Assembly (NCBI GenBank): GCA_036768485.1 | Contig: JAVLUZ010000142.1 | Location: 19,217,735-19,281,734 of the forward strand | Source: Mermis nigrescens | Taxonomy: Eukaryota; Nematoda; Enoplea; Mermithida; Mermithidae | Direction: 5' to 3' | Length of the DNA stretch: 64,000 bases | Shown: positions 50,399-61,931 of the stretch, in pieces | How positions within the stretch are numbered: the stretch's first letter is position 1 | Layout of the letters: each line of letters opens with the position of its first letter | Notes under the pieces: model-generated | Told to the model about the DNA's origin: nothing | The model's input: only the letters and a program-made list of their open reading frames with translations | Databases searched by the model: none | Translations under genes and position numbers: made by a program

Positions 50399-52490
50399 CA
50401 TGGTGCGTTTAAAAGTTTAAGGCAACCCACGATTTCAACGCAGTGTCTGTTTTAATCGTAAATTTTTAACTAATTATTTATCAAGATTTACAAAATTGAA
50501 CAGAACCATAACTAACAAATATCATCAATTAAGAATCAACAAAAAATAATCGACTAAAAGGAAATCTGATAGCCTTTAGCTTGAATTTATGGCTTGTAAA
50601 CAAAGTGTTAAAGAATTGATCAATTTGACGCATTTTTTCTTTGGCGTTGAACCCCAGATTTCCTTCATTTTTCAGTCATTTTTGCTCGTGAAATGCACTT
50701 CGGAATTATGTTTCTGAAGTCTCTTTTTCATAATTCGTCGAATATTCTTATTTGGATCGAGTTCCTGGGACTGTAGGGGGTCAGACAAATAAAGGCTATC
50801 CCTACCCCACAAAATATGCTTCACCCTTCAGGAAAAAATGTCTGGGATGTTTTTTTGAGGCAGTCATCAAAGAAGGAACCAAGTGCTCCTTAATTAAATA
50901 AATATATGAAGTGGTTGTAAATTTTGGGTTGGAAGGTAATAAAACCAAATCACAACATCATGGCTCCAAAAATGGACTCCAGACCAAAACGCTGCATTCT
51001 CTTCTGTATTTGACACTTCCGGCCATGCATTTGACATTTTATTTGTCTGAAGATCTGCGGACTAAACCCTTGATTTCGAAGTCAAACAATCAAATATGAC
51101 TCTCCGAGAAAAAGAAATCTTTGAACAATCGAGGAAAGTCCAAAACGAAATTTCGAGCAAAATCAATACGTTTTTTCTGTTAAACTCGATCGCAGAAAGA
51201 CTTTTATGACGATCCAATCACGGCTTTTTTTTGTATTCGGCAAAGATTTTTCCGGATGTACAAAGACTTTTCGGGGACCGTCTTTGTACATGTACAAAGA
51301 TTTTTGGGAAGACAAAAAATTGCAAAAAAGGTCTATACTGAAATTTTCGCGCTTCGCGCCGAAATGAGTAATTGTGTGTTCTATATATCTTTATAATGGC
51401 AGAAATTGCATTTCAAAAGTAAAAATGTCAAATTTTTCGGCGCTTCGCGCCGTGTTAGGACGATTCTTAGTGATTTTTGCCCTTAGAGACCCAGAAATTA
51501 GCTAAAACACACTACGAAAAGTCGAAGAACTCTGTTTTTACGATACTAAAATCGCTGCTGTACCATATTATAGTACCAAAATTTTGTGTGTACAAAATGT
51601 ACAAAGATTTTTAGAAGACAAAACTGTAAAAAGGTGTAAATTCCCAAAATTTTCGCGAACTGATAAATTATTTGTCCTATATATCTTTAAAATGGCAGAA
51701 TTTGCATTTAGAATGGAAAAATGTCAATATTTTTCGGCTTCAGCCGTTTTCAGATAATTTTTAGTAATTTTTAGCGTCATAAACCTGTGAAATTAGCTAA
51801 AATACACTACCTAAGATCGAAAACCCTGTTTTACCACACTAAATCGCTACTGTACTATATTATAGTAATACTACAAAATTCTGTATGTGCAAAATGTACA
51901 AAGACTTTTGGGGACCATCTTTGTACATGTACAAACGGACCTTGTACAAAAAAAAACACTGAATCCAATTATACGGCAAAGACACTGATCAATTAAAGCC
52001 TCAAAAGCAATGGTCCACAATAAATAGACAATTCACCCTGCATCTCAGGAGCGGTCAGACGCCAATTTTTAGAGAAGTTCACTTCAGACCACATAGTTCC
52101 TTAGTGGCCAATTTAGAGACCGCCCCAGGCCGAGGAAGATCAGTGAAGGAATCGAATTGCTTGTGTCTCTTTATCTTTGTTTTGTATGACATATTAAATT
52201 TTCTTTAAACATCCGGCTATCACTCTTTAGAATACTTTAGTATTCTTAAACATATACGCGATTTTTGACCAAAAATACCAGCAAAACGGAGCGGAATTAA
52301 CCGTAATAAATCAGCCAATAGTGAGCATAATTAAAAATGACTAAACTTCCTGAAATCAGCGGAGAAAACTAATCTAGAAACTTTTTCAAAGTGAAATTTA
52401 GGCTTTTAGTTTCACAGTTAAAAGCGATTTGAAAAACCCAATCGATTGGAGTAATCAATCAGAGCGGCCTTAAACTTTTGAGCGGCACTG
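50399..52490 (-). mobile_element. Degenerate Tc1-like element in the foldback core
   Basis: Left GCGTTTAAAAGTTTAAGGC and right GGCCTTAAACTTTTGAGCGG with CACTG|TA form an inverted terminus of Tc1 type. On the minus strand around 52100-52030 one reads NFSKNWRLTAPEMQGELSI, close to the NRRLTAPEIQAEL segment of Tc1 transposases. The rest is broken by stops. The 51210-51965 repeat interrupts it. Confidence 0.55.
51210..51965 (-). repeat. TGTACAAAG / GGCGCGAAGCGCCG repeat, inverted copies
   Basis: Two successive units, one around 51230-51610 and one around 51610-51960, each inverse to 9770-10400. They keep TTCTATATATCTTTATAATG where the 10-kb copy has the TA array. Confidence 0.65.
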
Positions 52491-52494
52491 TATA

Positions 52495-52985
52495 TCATGT
52501 GTAATTCATTCTGAAACGCGGGCATCCCTCCCTTTTGGGAATGTAGCCCTATTTTGCAAGTATCCAGGAGCCTGAGAATGGCTTCTTATGTTCCTTATAC
52601 ACAAGGCAAGTTCTATGTAGTTAATTTTATTATTTTGTTCATAGTAGATTGAAAGCATAGGTTTTTATTTGGCAAATATGACTTAAAGCGTGAGTTGATA
52701 CCAATTGCTTGGTTTTCATTTACAGTTTGAGTCACTTTGGCTCTGTACGTCGCAATTAGAGAAAAGTTGTTAGTTTTAATTTGATAGGAATTTTAGGGGA
52801 ATAAAAAGTGGAATAAGACGTGCTTTAAACAACGGTACATAAAATTGCATGTCAAATCTTTAATGTCAAAATTAAGAAATATATCTGAAGACTTATGAGC
52901 ACAAAATTCCATAATTATTTATAAAAAAACTTTGCCAATCACTAAAAAAATCGACCTTTGAAGAAAAACATTTAAGAATCTGATT
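52495..52985. other. Foldback core sequence, nothing recognised
   Basis: AT-rich DNA between the Tc1-like copy and the right-arm array. No coding signal. Confidence 0.4.
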
Positions 52986-52989
52986 GGCT

Positions 52990-55090
52990 TTAAAGGGCTC
53001 TCCTATAAAAATTTGGGCCTAGTCGGACAGATGGTACGGTCAGTGATGTGGTGTTGTCGGTCCAAAAACAAATTTAAAAATATGATATTTGGCATGGCCG
53101 GTCAAACAAAATTTTAAAAATCTGGACGGCTCAAAGGATTCCTATTGTTCATAAATTTTCTGTTGCAAAAATTTGAATTTAGCCGGCCAAATGGGATAGT
53201 CAGTGATGTGGTATGGTCGGTTAAACAAAATTCCAAAAATCTGCTGGCTAAAAGGGGACTATACCAGTTAAAGGCTTCCTGTTATATAAAATTGGTTCTA
53301 GTCGGTCAGGTGTGATGGCCGGTGATGTGGTAAACTTCATCGAAAAATTCCAGAAATCTGGCTGTCTAAAAAAGTGGACTATACCAGTTATAGGCTTTCC
53401 ATTATATAAAATTGGGTCTAGTCGGCCAGGCGGGACGGTCGGCGATGCGGCGATGTCATTCTAAAAAATTTCGAAAATCTGGTCTGCTTAGAGGGATTCC
53501 TACTGCTCATAAATCTTATGCTACTAAGATTTGGATCTAGTCGGCCAGGTGGGACGATCGGTGATGAGGTAAACTCCATCAAACAAAATTTAAGAAATCC
53601 GGTCGGCTTAGAGGGTTTCCCGCTGCTCATTAATTTTTTATTATAAAAATTTGAATCTAGGGCCAGATGGGACGGTCGGTGATGTAGTATGGTCAGTCAA
53701 ACAAAATTTCAAAAATCTGGTTGGCTAAAGGGGACTATACCAGTTATAGGCTTTATGTTATATAACATTGGGTCTAGTCGGCCAGGCGGGACGGTCAGCG
53801 ATGCGGCGATGTCATTCTCAAAAATTTCGAAAATCTGGTCTGCTTAGAGGATTCCTACTGCTCATAAATCTTCTGTTACAAAGATTTTGATCTAGTCGGC
53901 CAGGCGGGACGGTCGGCGATGCGGCGATGTCATTCTAAAAAATTTCGAAAATCTGGTCTGCTCAGAGGGATTCCTACTGCTCATAAATCTTATGTTACAA
54001 AGATTTGGATCTAGTCGGCCAGGTGGGACGATCGGTGATGAGGTAAACTCCGTCAAACAAAATTTAAGAAATCTGGTCGGCTTAAAGGCATTCCCACTGC
54101 TCATGTGTTTTCTTGTTGCAAAAATTTGAATTTAGTCGACCAGATGGAACGGTCAGTGATAAGGTATGGTCGGTTAAACAAAATTCCAAAATCGGTTATT
54201 AAAAAGGGGACTATACCAGTTAAAGGCTTCCTGTTATATAAAATTGGTTCTAGTCGGTCAGGTGGGATTGTCGGTGATGTGGTAAACTTCATCCGAAAAA
54301 ATTCCAGAAATCTGGCTAAAAGTGGACTATACCATTATAGGCTTTCCATTATATATAAATTGGGTCTAGTCGACCAGGCGGGACGGTCGGCGATGCGGCG
54401 ATGTCATTCTAAAATTTCGAAAATCTGGTCTGCTTATAGAGGGATTCCTACTGCTCATAAATCTTATGTTACTAAGATTTGGATCTAGTCGGCCAGGTGG
54501 GACGATCGGTGATGAGGTAAACTCCATCAAACAAAATTTAAGAAATCCGGTCGGCTTAGAGGGTTTCCCGCTGCTCATTAATTTTTTATTAGAAAAATTT
54601 GAATCTAGGGCCAGATGGGACGGTCGGTGATGTAGTATGGTCAGTCAAACAAAATTTCAAAATCTGGTTGGCTAAAAGGGGACTATACCAGTTATAGGCT
54701 TTCTGTTATATAACATTGGGTCTAGTCGGCCAGGCGGGACGGTCATGATGTGGCGATGTCATTCTCAAAAATTTCGAAAATCTGGTCTGCTTAGAGATCT
54801 TACTGCTCATAAATCTTCTGTTACAAAGATTATGATCTAGTCGGCCAGGTGGGACGGTCGGCGATGTGGTGATGTCAGTCTATAAATATCTCGAAAATGT
54901 GGTCGGCTTAAAAGGATTCCTACTATAGTCTATTCCTTTCCATACGATCCATTTTCGATAAAAGTCTTATTACTGTATCAGGTTTTCACTGCACAAATGG
55001 TTTCTTCGATGATTCTAGTCGGCCAGATGTCACGATCGGTCGGTGCTGGGGCATGGTCTGGTCGGCCAAACAGGATTAAAAGGAGCTGCT
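52990..55090. repeat. Right-arm minisatellite with a 474-bp higher-order period
   Basis: Inverse of the left-arm array and longer. The same short minus-strand reading frame starts at 53630, 54104 and 54578, exactly 474 bp apart each time, which shows a higher-order unit of about four modules. Those frames are array by-products, not genes. Confidence 0.9.
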
Positions 55091-55619
55091 CGGGCTCAAA
55101 GGGACTCCAATTGATTCTCTACCCACTGTATGACTAGAAAATATTCGTTCTAAATCCGAATTCTGCTCAGTTGGTACAAACACCGGTTTCGTAAAATATT
55201 TTGATTTTTAGTTCATTCAGGGTCACCCCCTCTCAGGTGCACCCATCTAGAGTCAATCATCCTAGAGATATGCAGGTACCATACGCGTGTGGGGCTAGTA
55301 CTTATCCGATCCATACCCAAATTTTTCAAAATCAATCGGTCCGCTGGTTCCTAAGATATTTTAGTTTTAGTTGCATAACTGGATCAGCTCCCCCATTCAG
55401 GGTCACCCCTGTCTCACCAAAGGTACCGTTACCCTAAATCAGCATATCCCTAAGCCCACTGCATGCCGTTTAATGTTGTGTAGCGTCTTCTATACAGAGC
55501 TGCAAAATCTACATAAGTATAGCGCTTATGTTTCTCATTGATTGCGCTTTTGAGCAGCTCTAGTATATAAAACAATTTGAAAAGCAGGTTATATTGGTGT
55601 CTACAACAGCGTTTTCGCT

Positions 55620-55917
55620 TCAAAATCCTTTGAAAAATTACGTTAATCAACGAGTTTTGAAAATTACGTTAATCAACGAGTTTTTAAAAAATTACGTTAA
55701 TCAACGAGTTTTGAAAAATTACGTTAATCAACGAGTTTTGAAAAATTACGTTAATCAACAAGTTTTTAAAAATTACGTTAATCAACGAGTTTTGAAAAAT
55801 TACGTTAATCAACGAGTTTTGAAAATTAAGTTAATCAACGAGTTTTGAAAAATTACGTTAATCAACGAGTTTCGAAAAATTACGTTAATCAACGAGTTTT
55901 GAAAAATTACGTTAATG
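55620..55917. repeat. Right-arm minisatellite, about 27-bp unit, about 11 copies
   Basis: Units of AAAATTACGTTAATCAACGA followed by GTTTTG. Mirror image of 48300-48575. The plus-strand frame reading NYVNQRVLK repeatedly is an artefact of the unit length being near a multiple of three. Confidence 0.95.
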
Positions 55918-56409
55918 TTGTTTGCATTGTTGTTACTGTCGGGGCTCAAATGATTGGAAACGTTATGCATTGTAAAGGACAATGTTCTTTTTTCATATAT
56001 TTGGTTAACGTAAAAATTCAAACAGTTGACTATAAGGACCCAAAATTTCAAACCAAGAGGATCACTATATTGAAATTTTTAACTTTTCTTTTTCAAGAAT
56101 TTTATTGTTAAGATACACGAATATTTCAATTTTTACGTCGTTATCAACAATTATCTGCTGAGTAAAGCGAATATACTGGAAGTTGTTTAACGCTTTTTTT
56201 CAAACCAGGAGGCTCATTTTTTTGAAAAATTACGTCGATCTTTCTTTGAAAAATACGTTGATGAAGATTCAAGTTTGAAAAAATACGTCGTTAACTTTCT
56301 TTAATTTGAAAAATTACGTTGTTCTCCTATTCTTAAACGTTTTTTATCATTTGAGCCTCCTGGCTTTCCGTACATATTTTGTGAGACAAACTTACCGTGA
56401 TAATTTCTA

Positions 56410-56647
56410 TAGTCTATTTCACGAAACCTTGTGCATGGCCAGCAATTCTTGAGTTGATGTAAATTGACTACAAAAGCGGTCTAAACTAGAGCAGTAATCG
56501 CGAAACTGTGCATAGAAACCGATAAGCATATGAAGTTTTACTGTGCACGAGTGCATTACAGTAACCTACCTAGAAACCATTTTTGCAGCTGCTCGTTAGA
56601 TTGTTGAAAATTGACTTTTATGCACAAGTTTTCGTGAAGTAGACTAC
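56410..56647. mobile_element. MITE with TAGTCTATTTCACGAAA ends (about 238 bp)
   Basis: Left TAGTCTATTTCACGAAACCT and right inverse TTTTCGTGAAGTAGACTA. It starts 32 bp outside the foldback duplication. A lone left end of the same family is at about 27540. Confidence 0.6.
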
Positions 56648-56781
56648 TAAAAACATCATCTTTAAAATAGATTACATCAGACAATAATAATGTTGCTATT
56701 TGCTCTATAAAGCAGACATGATGCATAGTTTAATTTTTCTGGCTTGACTATTGTTTGCATAGGAGCTGAACCAGTGCGCAC

Positions 56782-57025
56782 CACACGTGGGCGTGGGGTC
56801 GGGGGTATGCATCCCCCAGAAGGCCGAATAACCCTCAAACCAAAATACCCTGCCCTAGAATTCAACTTTTGAATTTTTTTCGCGATTTTCTATGCCAATG
56901 GATAGTGCTCGATGAGAAACATTGAAAAATGACGATTTCGTAGTACCACCATTTTTAAGACCATTTTTTGACCTTTAAAAAATCTTGCACACTCCTCCCC
57001 AGAATTTTGGTGTTTCCCACCTGTG
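56782..57025 (-). mobile_element. Short hAT-like element, family A (244 bp, reversed)
   Basis: Reads CACACGTGGGCGTGGGG ... CCCACCTGTG. An exact 8-bp direct repeat GTGCGCAC lies at 56774-56781 and 57026-57033; it is itself palindromic. Confidence 0.88.
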
Positions 57026-57431
57026 GTGCGCACTATGCTACGCACTATGCGGCATGAACTGAAAAAAGGAACTCGTGGTGCAATTTTTTTCGGGCTTGTG
57101 GTGAGATGACGGATTCGGACTTTTTGTGAGTGGTGGTATCAGGCACGTATCTCTGGGGGGAATGGGTGGGTTTGGACCCCCTAAAATTGAGAAAAATCGG
57201 AAAAATATGACTTTTTAAACGTTATTTTGTGCTATTTTCGGCCTTTTTGAGCTTAGTCCCCCCAAAATTAGTGTTGGTCCCCCAAAATAGGACGGCCAGC
57301 TACGTGCCTGGGTGTATTCCAATTTTTCTGCTAATAGTCGAAAACAGTCTTGATTAACCACCTATTTTTTATACGTTGAATAGTTTTGCCGTTTTTCAGG
57401 TTACAATAAAATAATTTTTACAATAGCGATT

Positions 57432-58178
57432 AGCAAAGAAAAATGCTCCGATGGAACAAAAAGGGAGGAATTAACACTAATGACGTAAAACGAGGGGACT
57501 AGGGAAAATTTACCTATGCATGCCTATGAAAGTTGTAAGAATCAACTAAAAATTTAAATTAGCTATTAACGCAAAAAATCGAAATATATTCTGCGACCTG
57601 CGAAAGTTGTAAGAATCAACTAAAAATTTAAATTAGCTATTAACGCAAAAAATCGAAATATATTCTGCGACCTGCAGTGGGGAGTTGCATCTCCGACGTA
57701 AAAATAAATAACATGAACAGCTTATTCCTAGAAAAGAAGCGATCACTAAGCAAAAAACGACATAACGTGCATTCTTCCGCTAGCATGGCACGCAGTGATA
57801 TGGGGCAGCAATTAACAAGATGGTGTGCTTATCATAATTCATTTATAAAGCCATTGACGATTATGAATGGTTACATATTGAAAGGGAAATTCTATATTGA
57901 TAAGAAACTAAATCGGTTATAAAAACACATCAAAACTTCCTCAAAATCTCTTTTTCTGAGTCGGTTTACAATGTTTTGTGAAGGCAGACATTTTTTAGAA
58001 GCCGTAGAATATACTTCGATTTTTTGCGTTTTTCGCGGAAGTATAATTTGCAGTAGATTCTTACAAATTTCATAGACAAGCATACGTTACTTTTCCCTAG
58101 TCACCTCCTTTTACGTCCTTAATGATGCATAATTCCAAGTTTATTCGATCTTTTTCTTCCATCGGAGCATTTTTTGCT
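57432..58178. mobile_element. Element with about 200-bp terminal inverted repeats, copy 2
   Basis: Starts AGCAAAGAAAAATGCTCCGA and ends with the inverse CATCGGAGCATTTTTTGCT. The interior is inverse to that of 31531-32173. The left arm contains a 74-bp tandem duplication (GAAAGTTGTAAGAATCAACT at 57528 and again at 57602). The ORF across the interior is not recognised as a gene. Confidence 0.7.
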
Positions 58179-58379
58179 AGTACCCTTCTTTTAATTAGCA
58201 TGATTTGAATAAATCAGTCGGTAAATAAATACAGTAACATGCCACAATAACAGCAGTCAAAAACGTGGAAAACGATATTGTTCTGAACATCAGCAATAGA
58301 TTTTTTAAACAATACAACCTTACATTAGTTAAACAGATCAAATGTTTCCAGCATAAACTTTATGCAACTACCGGGTTTA

Positions 58380-58740
58380 AAGAACACTTACAGTCAGATT
58401 CGTAATCCTGACCTCACGGAACATGGAAAAAATTTACATTTTGCAACGCTCTGGAAGTAAATAAAATTTGTAGTGTAAATTTAGAGATCAACAATAGATG
58501 AATAGCGTAAACGTTACACAACTACTGGGTGTACAGGAAACTAATCATCAGATTCGTAATTCTGATGTTACATAGAATATTTAAAGAAAGCTTACCAAAC
58601 GCTCTAGAACTAAACTTTATTTTCTGTGTAAACTTTACACAACCACCAAGTGTAAAGCTTTCAGTCGGATCCGTAATTCTGATATTACTCTGATATTACG
58701 ACTATGGTCTGAAGACAAATAAATCTTACACTATTGGGTG
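58380..58740. repeat. Inverse copy of the 125-bp tandem array (about 3 units)
   Basis: Contains CAGATTCGTAATCCTGA-type, GCAACGCTCTGGAAGTAAA and GTGTAAACTTTACACAACCA text, inverse to units at 29490-31370. Confidence 0.75.
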
Positions 58741-58779
58741 TCAACAAACGTGCCCAACTGACGTATGACGTTTGACCCC

Positions 58780-59570
58780 TGGTACATTTTTGGACTTGTG
58801 ATCATGTCCAGACTCATGACTGGAGAAGTTGCTGAAAAAAACAACACAGAAACACGTTTAACACCCCCTGATTTTTGACTTTACACCGTTGGGAAACTTA
58901 AACACTGATGTAAATAAACACAATTTGCTGTGACGTGTACCCCTTAGAAAGTATTTTATTTTTATCCTATACGACTTATCTCGACTACTAAACGGAAAGT
59001 TTGGCGGACAAAAAGGGACAAAAACTTTTTCCACCATCCTCCACATTGTAAAATTTAAAAATCTGAATGCAATTCCCCATTGAGTGTAAACAATTTCGGT
59101 TTGGGCCAGTTTGTAGCCTAGTCTATTTGTGTGTGGAAAGCTTTTGTTTCGCAAAATATTTGAGATATTGACCAATCAAAAAAGGGAAGAGAGCGTGATT
59201 TCTCGCTCAACGTTACACCCCTGATTTCGAACTTTACACCTCCATAAGTAACTCAATATTGAGTTTTATAAACGCGATTCGCTGCGAACGTGTAGCCCTT
59301 GAAATGCATTTTATATTTTTATCCTATCCAACTTATCCTGACTTATAACTGGAGAAGTTGGCGGAGAAATCTGAGACGAAACCTCTTTTTTCAAACCATC
59401 CACTTGAGTGCAAAGTTGAAACTCCCATATTTAACTCAATGTTGAGTGTAACAAAGTTTGCTGGTAAGTCGAAAGTAGCCTTTAAACCGTAGTAAATTTC
59501 TATCAGAAAAAATTTCTTGGGACTTGCAACGGAGTAGTTGGCAGACAAAATTAGGCCAAAGTGTTTTTTC
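58780..59570. repeat. Tandem repeat of about 350 bp, two diverged units
   Basis: Both units have CCTGATTTTTGACTTTACAC or CCTGATTTCGAACTTTACAC, then GTGTAsCCCTTrrAA, TTTTATCCTATmCrACTTAT and a GTTGGCGGA-like part. The ORFs across them are by-products. Related to 29000-29470. Confidence 0.65.
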
Positions 59571-59896
59571 ACCCTCAGATTCTTTAGACTCTAGAACCGC
59601 TCCTCCGGGCTCCGGGAATAAGTCAATTCAAAAAATTTAAAAGAGCGCTTACAGCTACTCAATTGTCTACATTTAAAAAACCAGACTAAACAGGATGAAA
59701 AACTGAGTTAGAAAAGTCGTGTGACCGAACAAAATTTAAAAAAGTAGGTATATGTTATAACTCTACAGTAAAACTTTACACGCTCTTTACACACCGGGTA
59801 TTGATTTAAAAAAATGGGCAGTTAATTTTTAGTATCTATTTAAAAAAAACCGCACAGTACATAAGTGTCCCAGTGTTGCTTTAGGGTAGACACATG

Positions 59897-60165
59897 CTTA
59901 GGTGGGCAGCACTAAAATTTTAGGGGAGGGGGTGCAAGATTTTTCAAAGGAAAAAATTGTATTAAAAATAGTGGTACGGCGAAAAAACACCATTTTTCAA
60001 CGTTTTTCATCGAGAAGTATCCATTGGTACCAAAGGATTGAAAAAAAACAAAAAGCATTTCTAAAAATTGAATTCTGGGCGGTATTTTGTTTTCTGGGGG
60101 TTATTCGGCCTTCTGGTGGGGGGGGATTGCATACCCCCATACCCCTTTCCCCACGCCCACGTGTG
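59897..60165 (+). mobile_element. Short hAT-like element, family A (269 bp)
   Basis: Starts CTTAGGTGGGCAGCACT and ends CACGCCCACGTGTG. Flanks GACACATG and GGCATATG agree only in six of eight bases, so the duplication has decayed or the borders are off by a base. Confidence 0.65.
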
Positions 60166-60169
60166 GGCA

Positions 60170-61110
60170 TATGTTGGTTTTCCATGCACATATATCAAAG
60201 GTACCTACGCGCTAATGCGCTTCCTATGATTTCGGCTATAGTTGACGAGCCTCTTATTCGACATTATTTGTAAGATACATGAATGACGAATAATATTTTC
60301 AATGAGGTCAATTTTCTTGAATGATTTTATGACATTTTTGGCTTTCGCAGCATCTGGAAGTTCTCTTCGTCAGAAATACTTCTTTTATGCGACGAAGATT
60401 ACATGATTCGTGTCTTGAAATAGAAGAAGATCTATATAGAGAAAAGTTGTTGTAACTTGTAAACTCTTTATTTTCCAAATATTCAGCCATAGGTCAAGAA
60501 ATAGTAGTTTGGTGACCGAATTCTCTGAAAGCTTTGCATCTTGCTCTCAACGCATATTTTAGCCATTTTAGCGAGCAGAAAAGAAATTTTCGCTGTCCGC
60601 TTAGAAAACATACTTTAAGAATTAGATACAAAAAATTAAATATATCACCTTGTAGAGAATCTAATTCTACCGTTTAGTGGCTCAAGTTTTATTTGAAAAG
60701 ATTCGGTCAGCACTTCTTGTTTTATTGCACAAAAAGAGGCAAATTTCATTATTTTCACCGTCTTTAGTATGCCTAAGCTGTCTAAATCGTTCTAGCATAA
60801 AACAAATTTTGTAACAAATCTTCAAGTTATAGGTCAGAAATGGCGATAAACTATTCAAGTTTTTGAGCAAGGGCTACCTTGTGCATGAGTGTCTCGATTC
60901 TATAATACATCCCAGAACCTTTGTTCGGTTCAAAAAGGGACTTTTACCAGGCCTCACAAATCATTGTATCAGAATCAAATGGTCTTGTGTTTCGAATAAT
61001 TGAGTCAAAACTCATGTCTGTAGGCAGTTATCGAACACACGCAAGATCACGAGGAGAAAGAGTCAAATTATAAATTTATCTCTTGAAAACGGTTTCAAAG
61101 TGTACGCCAC
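60170..61110. other. Intergenic or intronic sequence, nothing recognised
   Basis: AT-rich. Two short minus-strand ORFs of 60-62 codons show no family resemblance. Confidence 0.35.
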
Positions 61111-61118
61111 TTTGTATG

Positions 61119-61295
61119 CATACATGGGCAGCAAAAAATCTGGAGGGTCTGGTTGGGTGAAATAACAAAAATGGCCAAAAATATTACTAAAAATAAAATT
61201 CTGCGCTGGGGTCTATAGTAATCTGCGGGGCGGGAGTTTTTCAATTTCAGCGGGGTTTGTAAATCCCCTGCAAACTATCCGCACGCCCCTGTGTG
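61119..61295 (+). mobile_element. Short hAT-like element, family A, deleted copy (177 bp)
   Basis: Starts CATACATGGGCAGCAAAAAA, ends CACGCCCCTGTGTG. Flanks TTTGTATG and CTTGTATG agree in seven of eight bases. Confidence 0.65.
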
Positions 61296-61558
61296 CTTGT
61301 ATGGCTTTTGAACAGTGATTAGCAGAAATTTTGTGAGGATTTTGTGCATAACTTTCTTTTAAACAGCAGTAGCCCTAAAATTTGTTATTTACGCTAAATA
61401 ACGCTCTTATCGATTTTTTTGGTGTTCAATTTTTGTTAAAAAAGTTTTTCAGAAAGTTCACTAAATCTTTCGCGATTACATAATTGCTTCGCCTGTGGAA
61501 AGTTTATAAAAATCAGTTGGGGACCCGAAAGTCAGATAGAAACATTGATAGCCTAAGC

Positions 61559-61657
61559 CTATAGTCTGTTTCACACAACTTCGGTCATAAATTTTGAAAA
61601 TATCTCCGACAATAAGCTGACAGAATAATGCACGAAGTCATGTGAAACAATCTATAG
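61559..61657. mobile_element. Small MITE with GTCTGTTTCACA ends, short copy
   Basis: CTATAGTCTGTTTCACACAA on the left, inverse ATGTGAAACAATCTATAG on the right. About 100 bp, shorter than the 27876-28036 copy. Confidence 0.6.
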
Positions 61658-61931
61658 GTTATAGGACAGCTAATAATAATTCAAAATATTTTTATGCAAC
61701 ATGTCCAGTAGTAACACACACCCCTCTGGGGGTATATGATGAAGGATGCTTGCTAAGTGCACATGCACTAGATACGAAATTATGACGTATTATGATCGCA
61801 ATCTGACGTCATTATACCCCCGCAGGCGAGCCATGCTACCTACATTAATCGGCTGTGCACCTCTCCTCGCCCTAAATGAAGGGGCTCCATAAATCTACCC
61901 GTGGATGAGGATTATGGGATAAAAAACCGCG

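Larger units (their letters stand above)
47851..56372. mobile_element. Foldback element, 8.5 kb, with long inverted arms
   Basis: The left end TACGGAAAGCCAGGAGGCTC reappears inverted as GAGCCTCCTGGCTTTCCGTA at 56353-56372. Flanks are an exact 6-bp direct repeat CATATT (47845-47850, 56373-56378). Each arm holds, in mirrored order, a 1-kb unique terminal part, a 26-28-bp minisatellite, a GGTAACGGTACC-bearing spacer, and an array of GCCGACCGTCCCGCCTGGCC units. The core carries a Tc1-like copy and a TGTACAAAG repeat. No ORF looks like an intact transposase. The class is uncertain: foldback-type by structure. Confidence 0.85.

Noticed and set aside
49609..50399. ORFs with GRLDSNF or PSRLADK-like text on both strands
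   Set aside because: They are translations of the GCCGACCGTCCC array.
53418..54578. Family of similar 70-codon ORFs reading MSSGxPSKPTGFLKFCLMEF
   Set aside because: They recur at exactly 474 bp because they lie in the foldback minisatellite; no start context, no variation pattern typical of coding selection.
55594..56111. ORFs with repeated NYVNQRVLK units that look like a repeat protein
   Set aside because: The unit is the 27-bp minisatellite, which happens to be near a multiple of three; the mirror array on the other arm gives the same text on the opposite strand.
57677..57922. 81-codon plus-strand ORF starting MGSCISDVKINN
   Set aside because: A start reading MGSC could suggest an acylated protein, but it lies inside the inverted-repeat element, and the related copy at 31.7-32.0 kb has no matching frame.
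58858..59572. Minus-strand ORFs of 105 and 79 codons
   Set aside because: They sit in the two roughly 350-bp repeat units; the aligned units do not preserve the reading frame.
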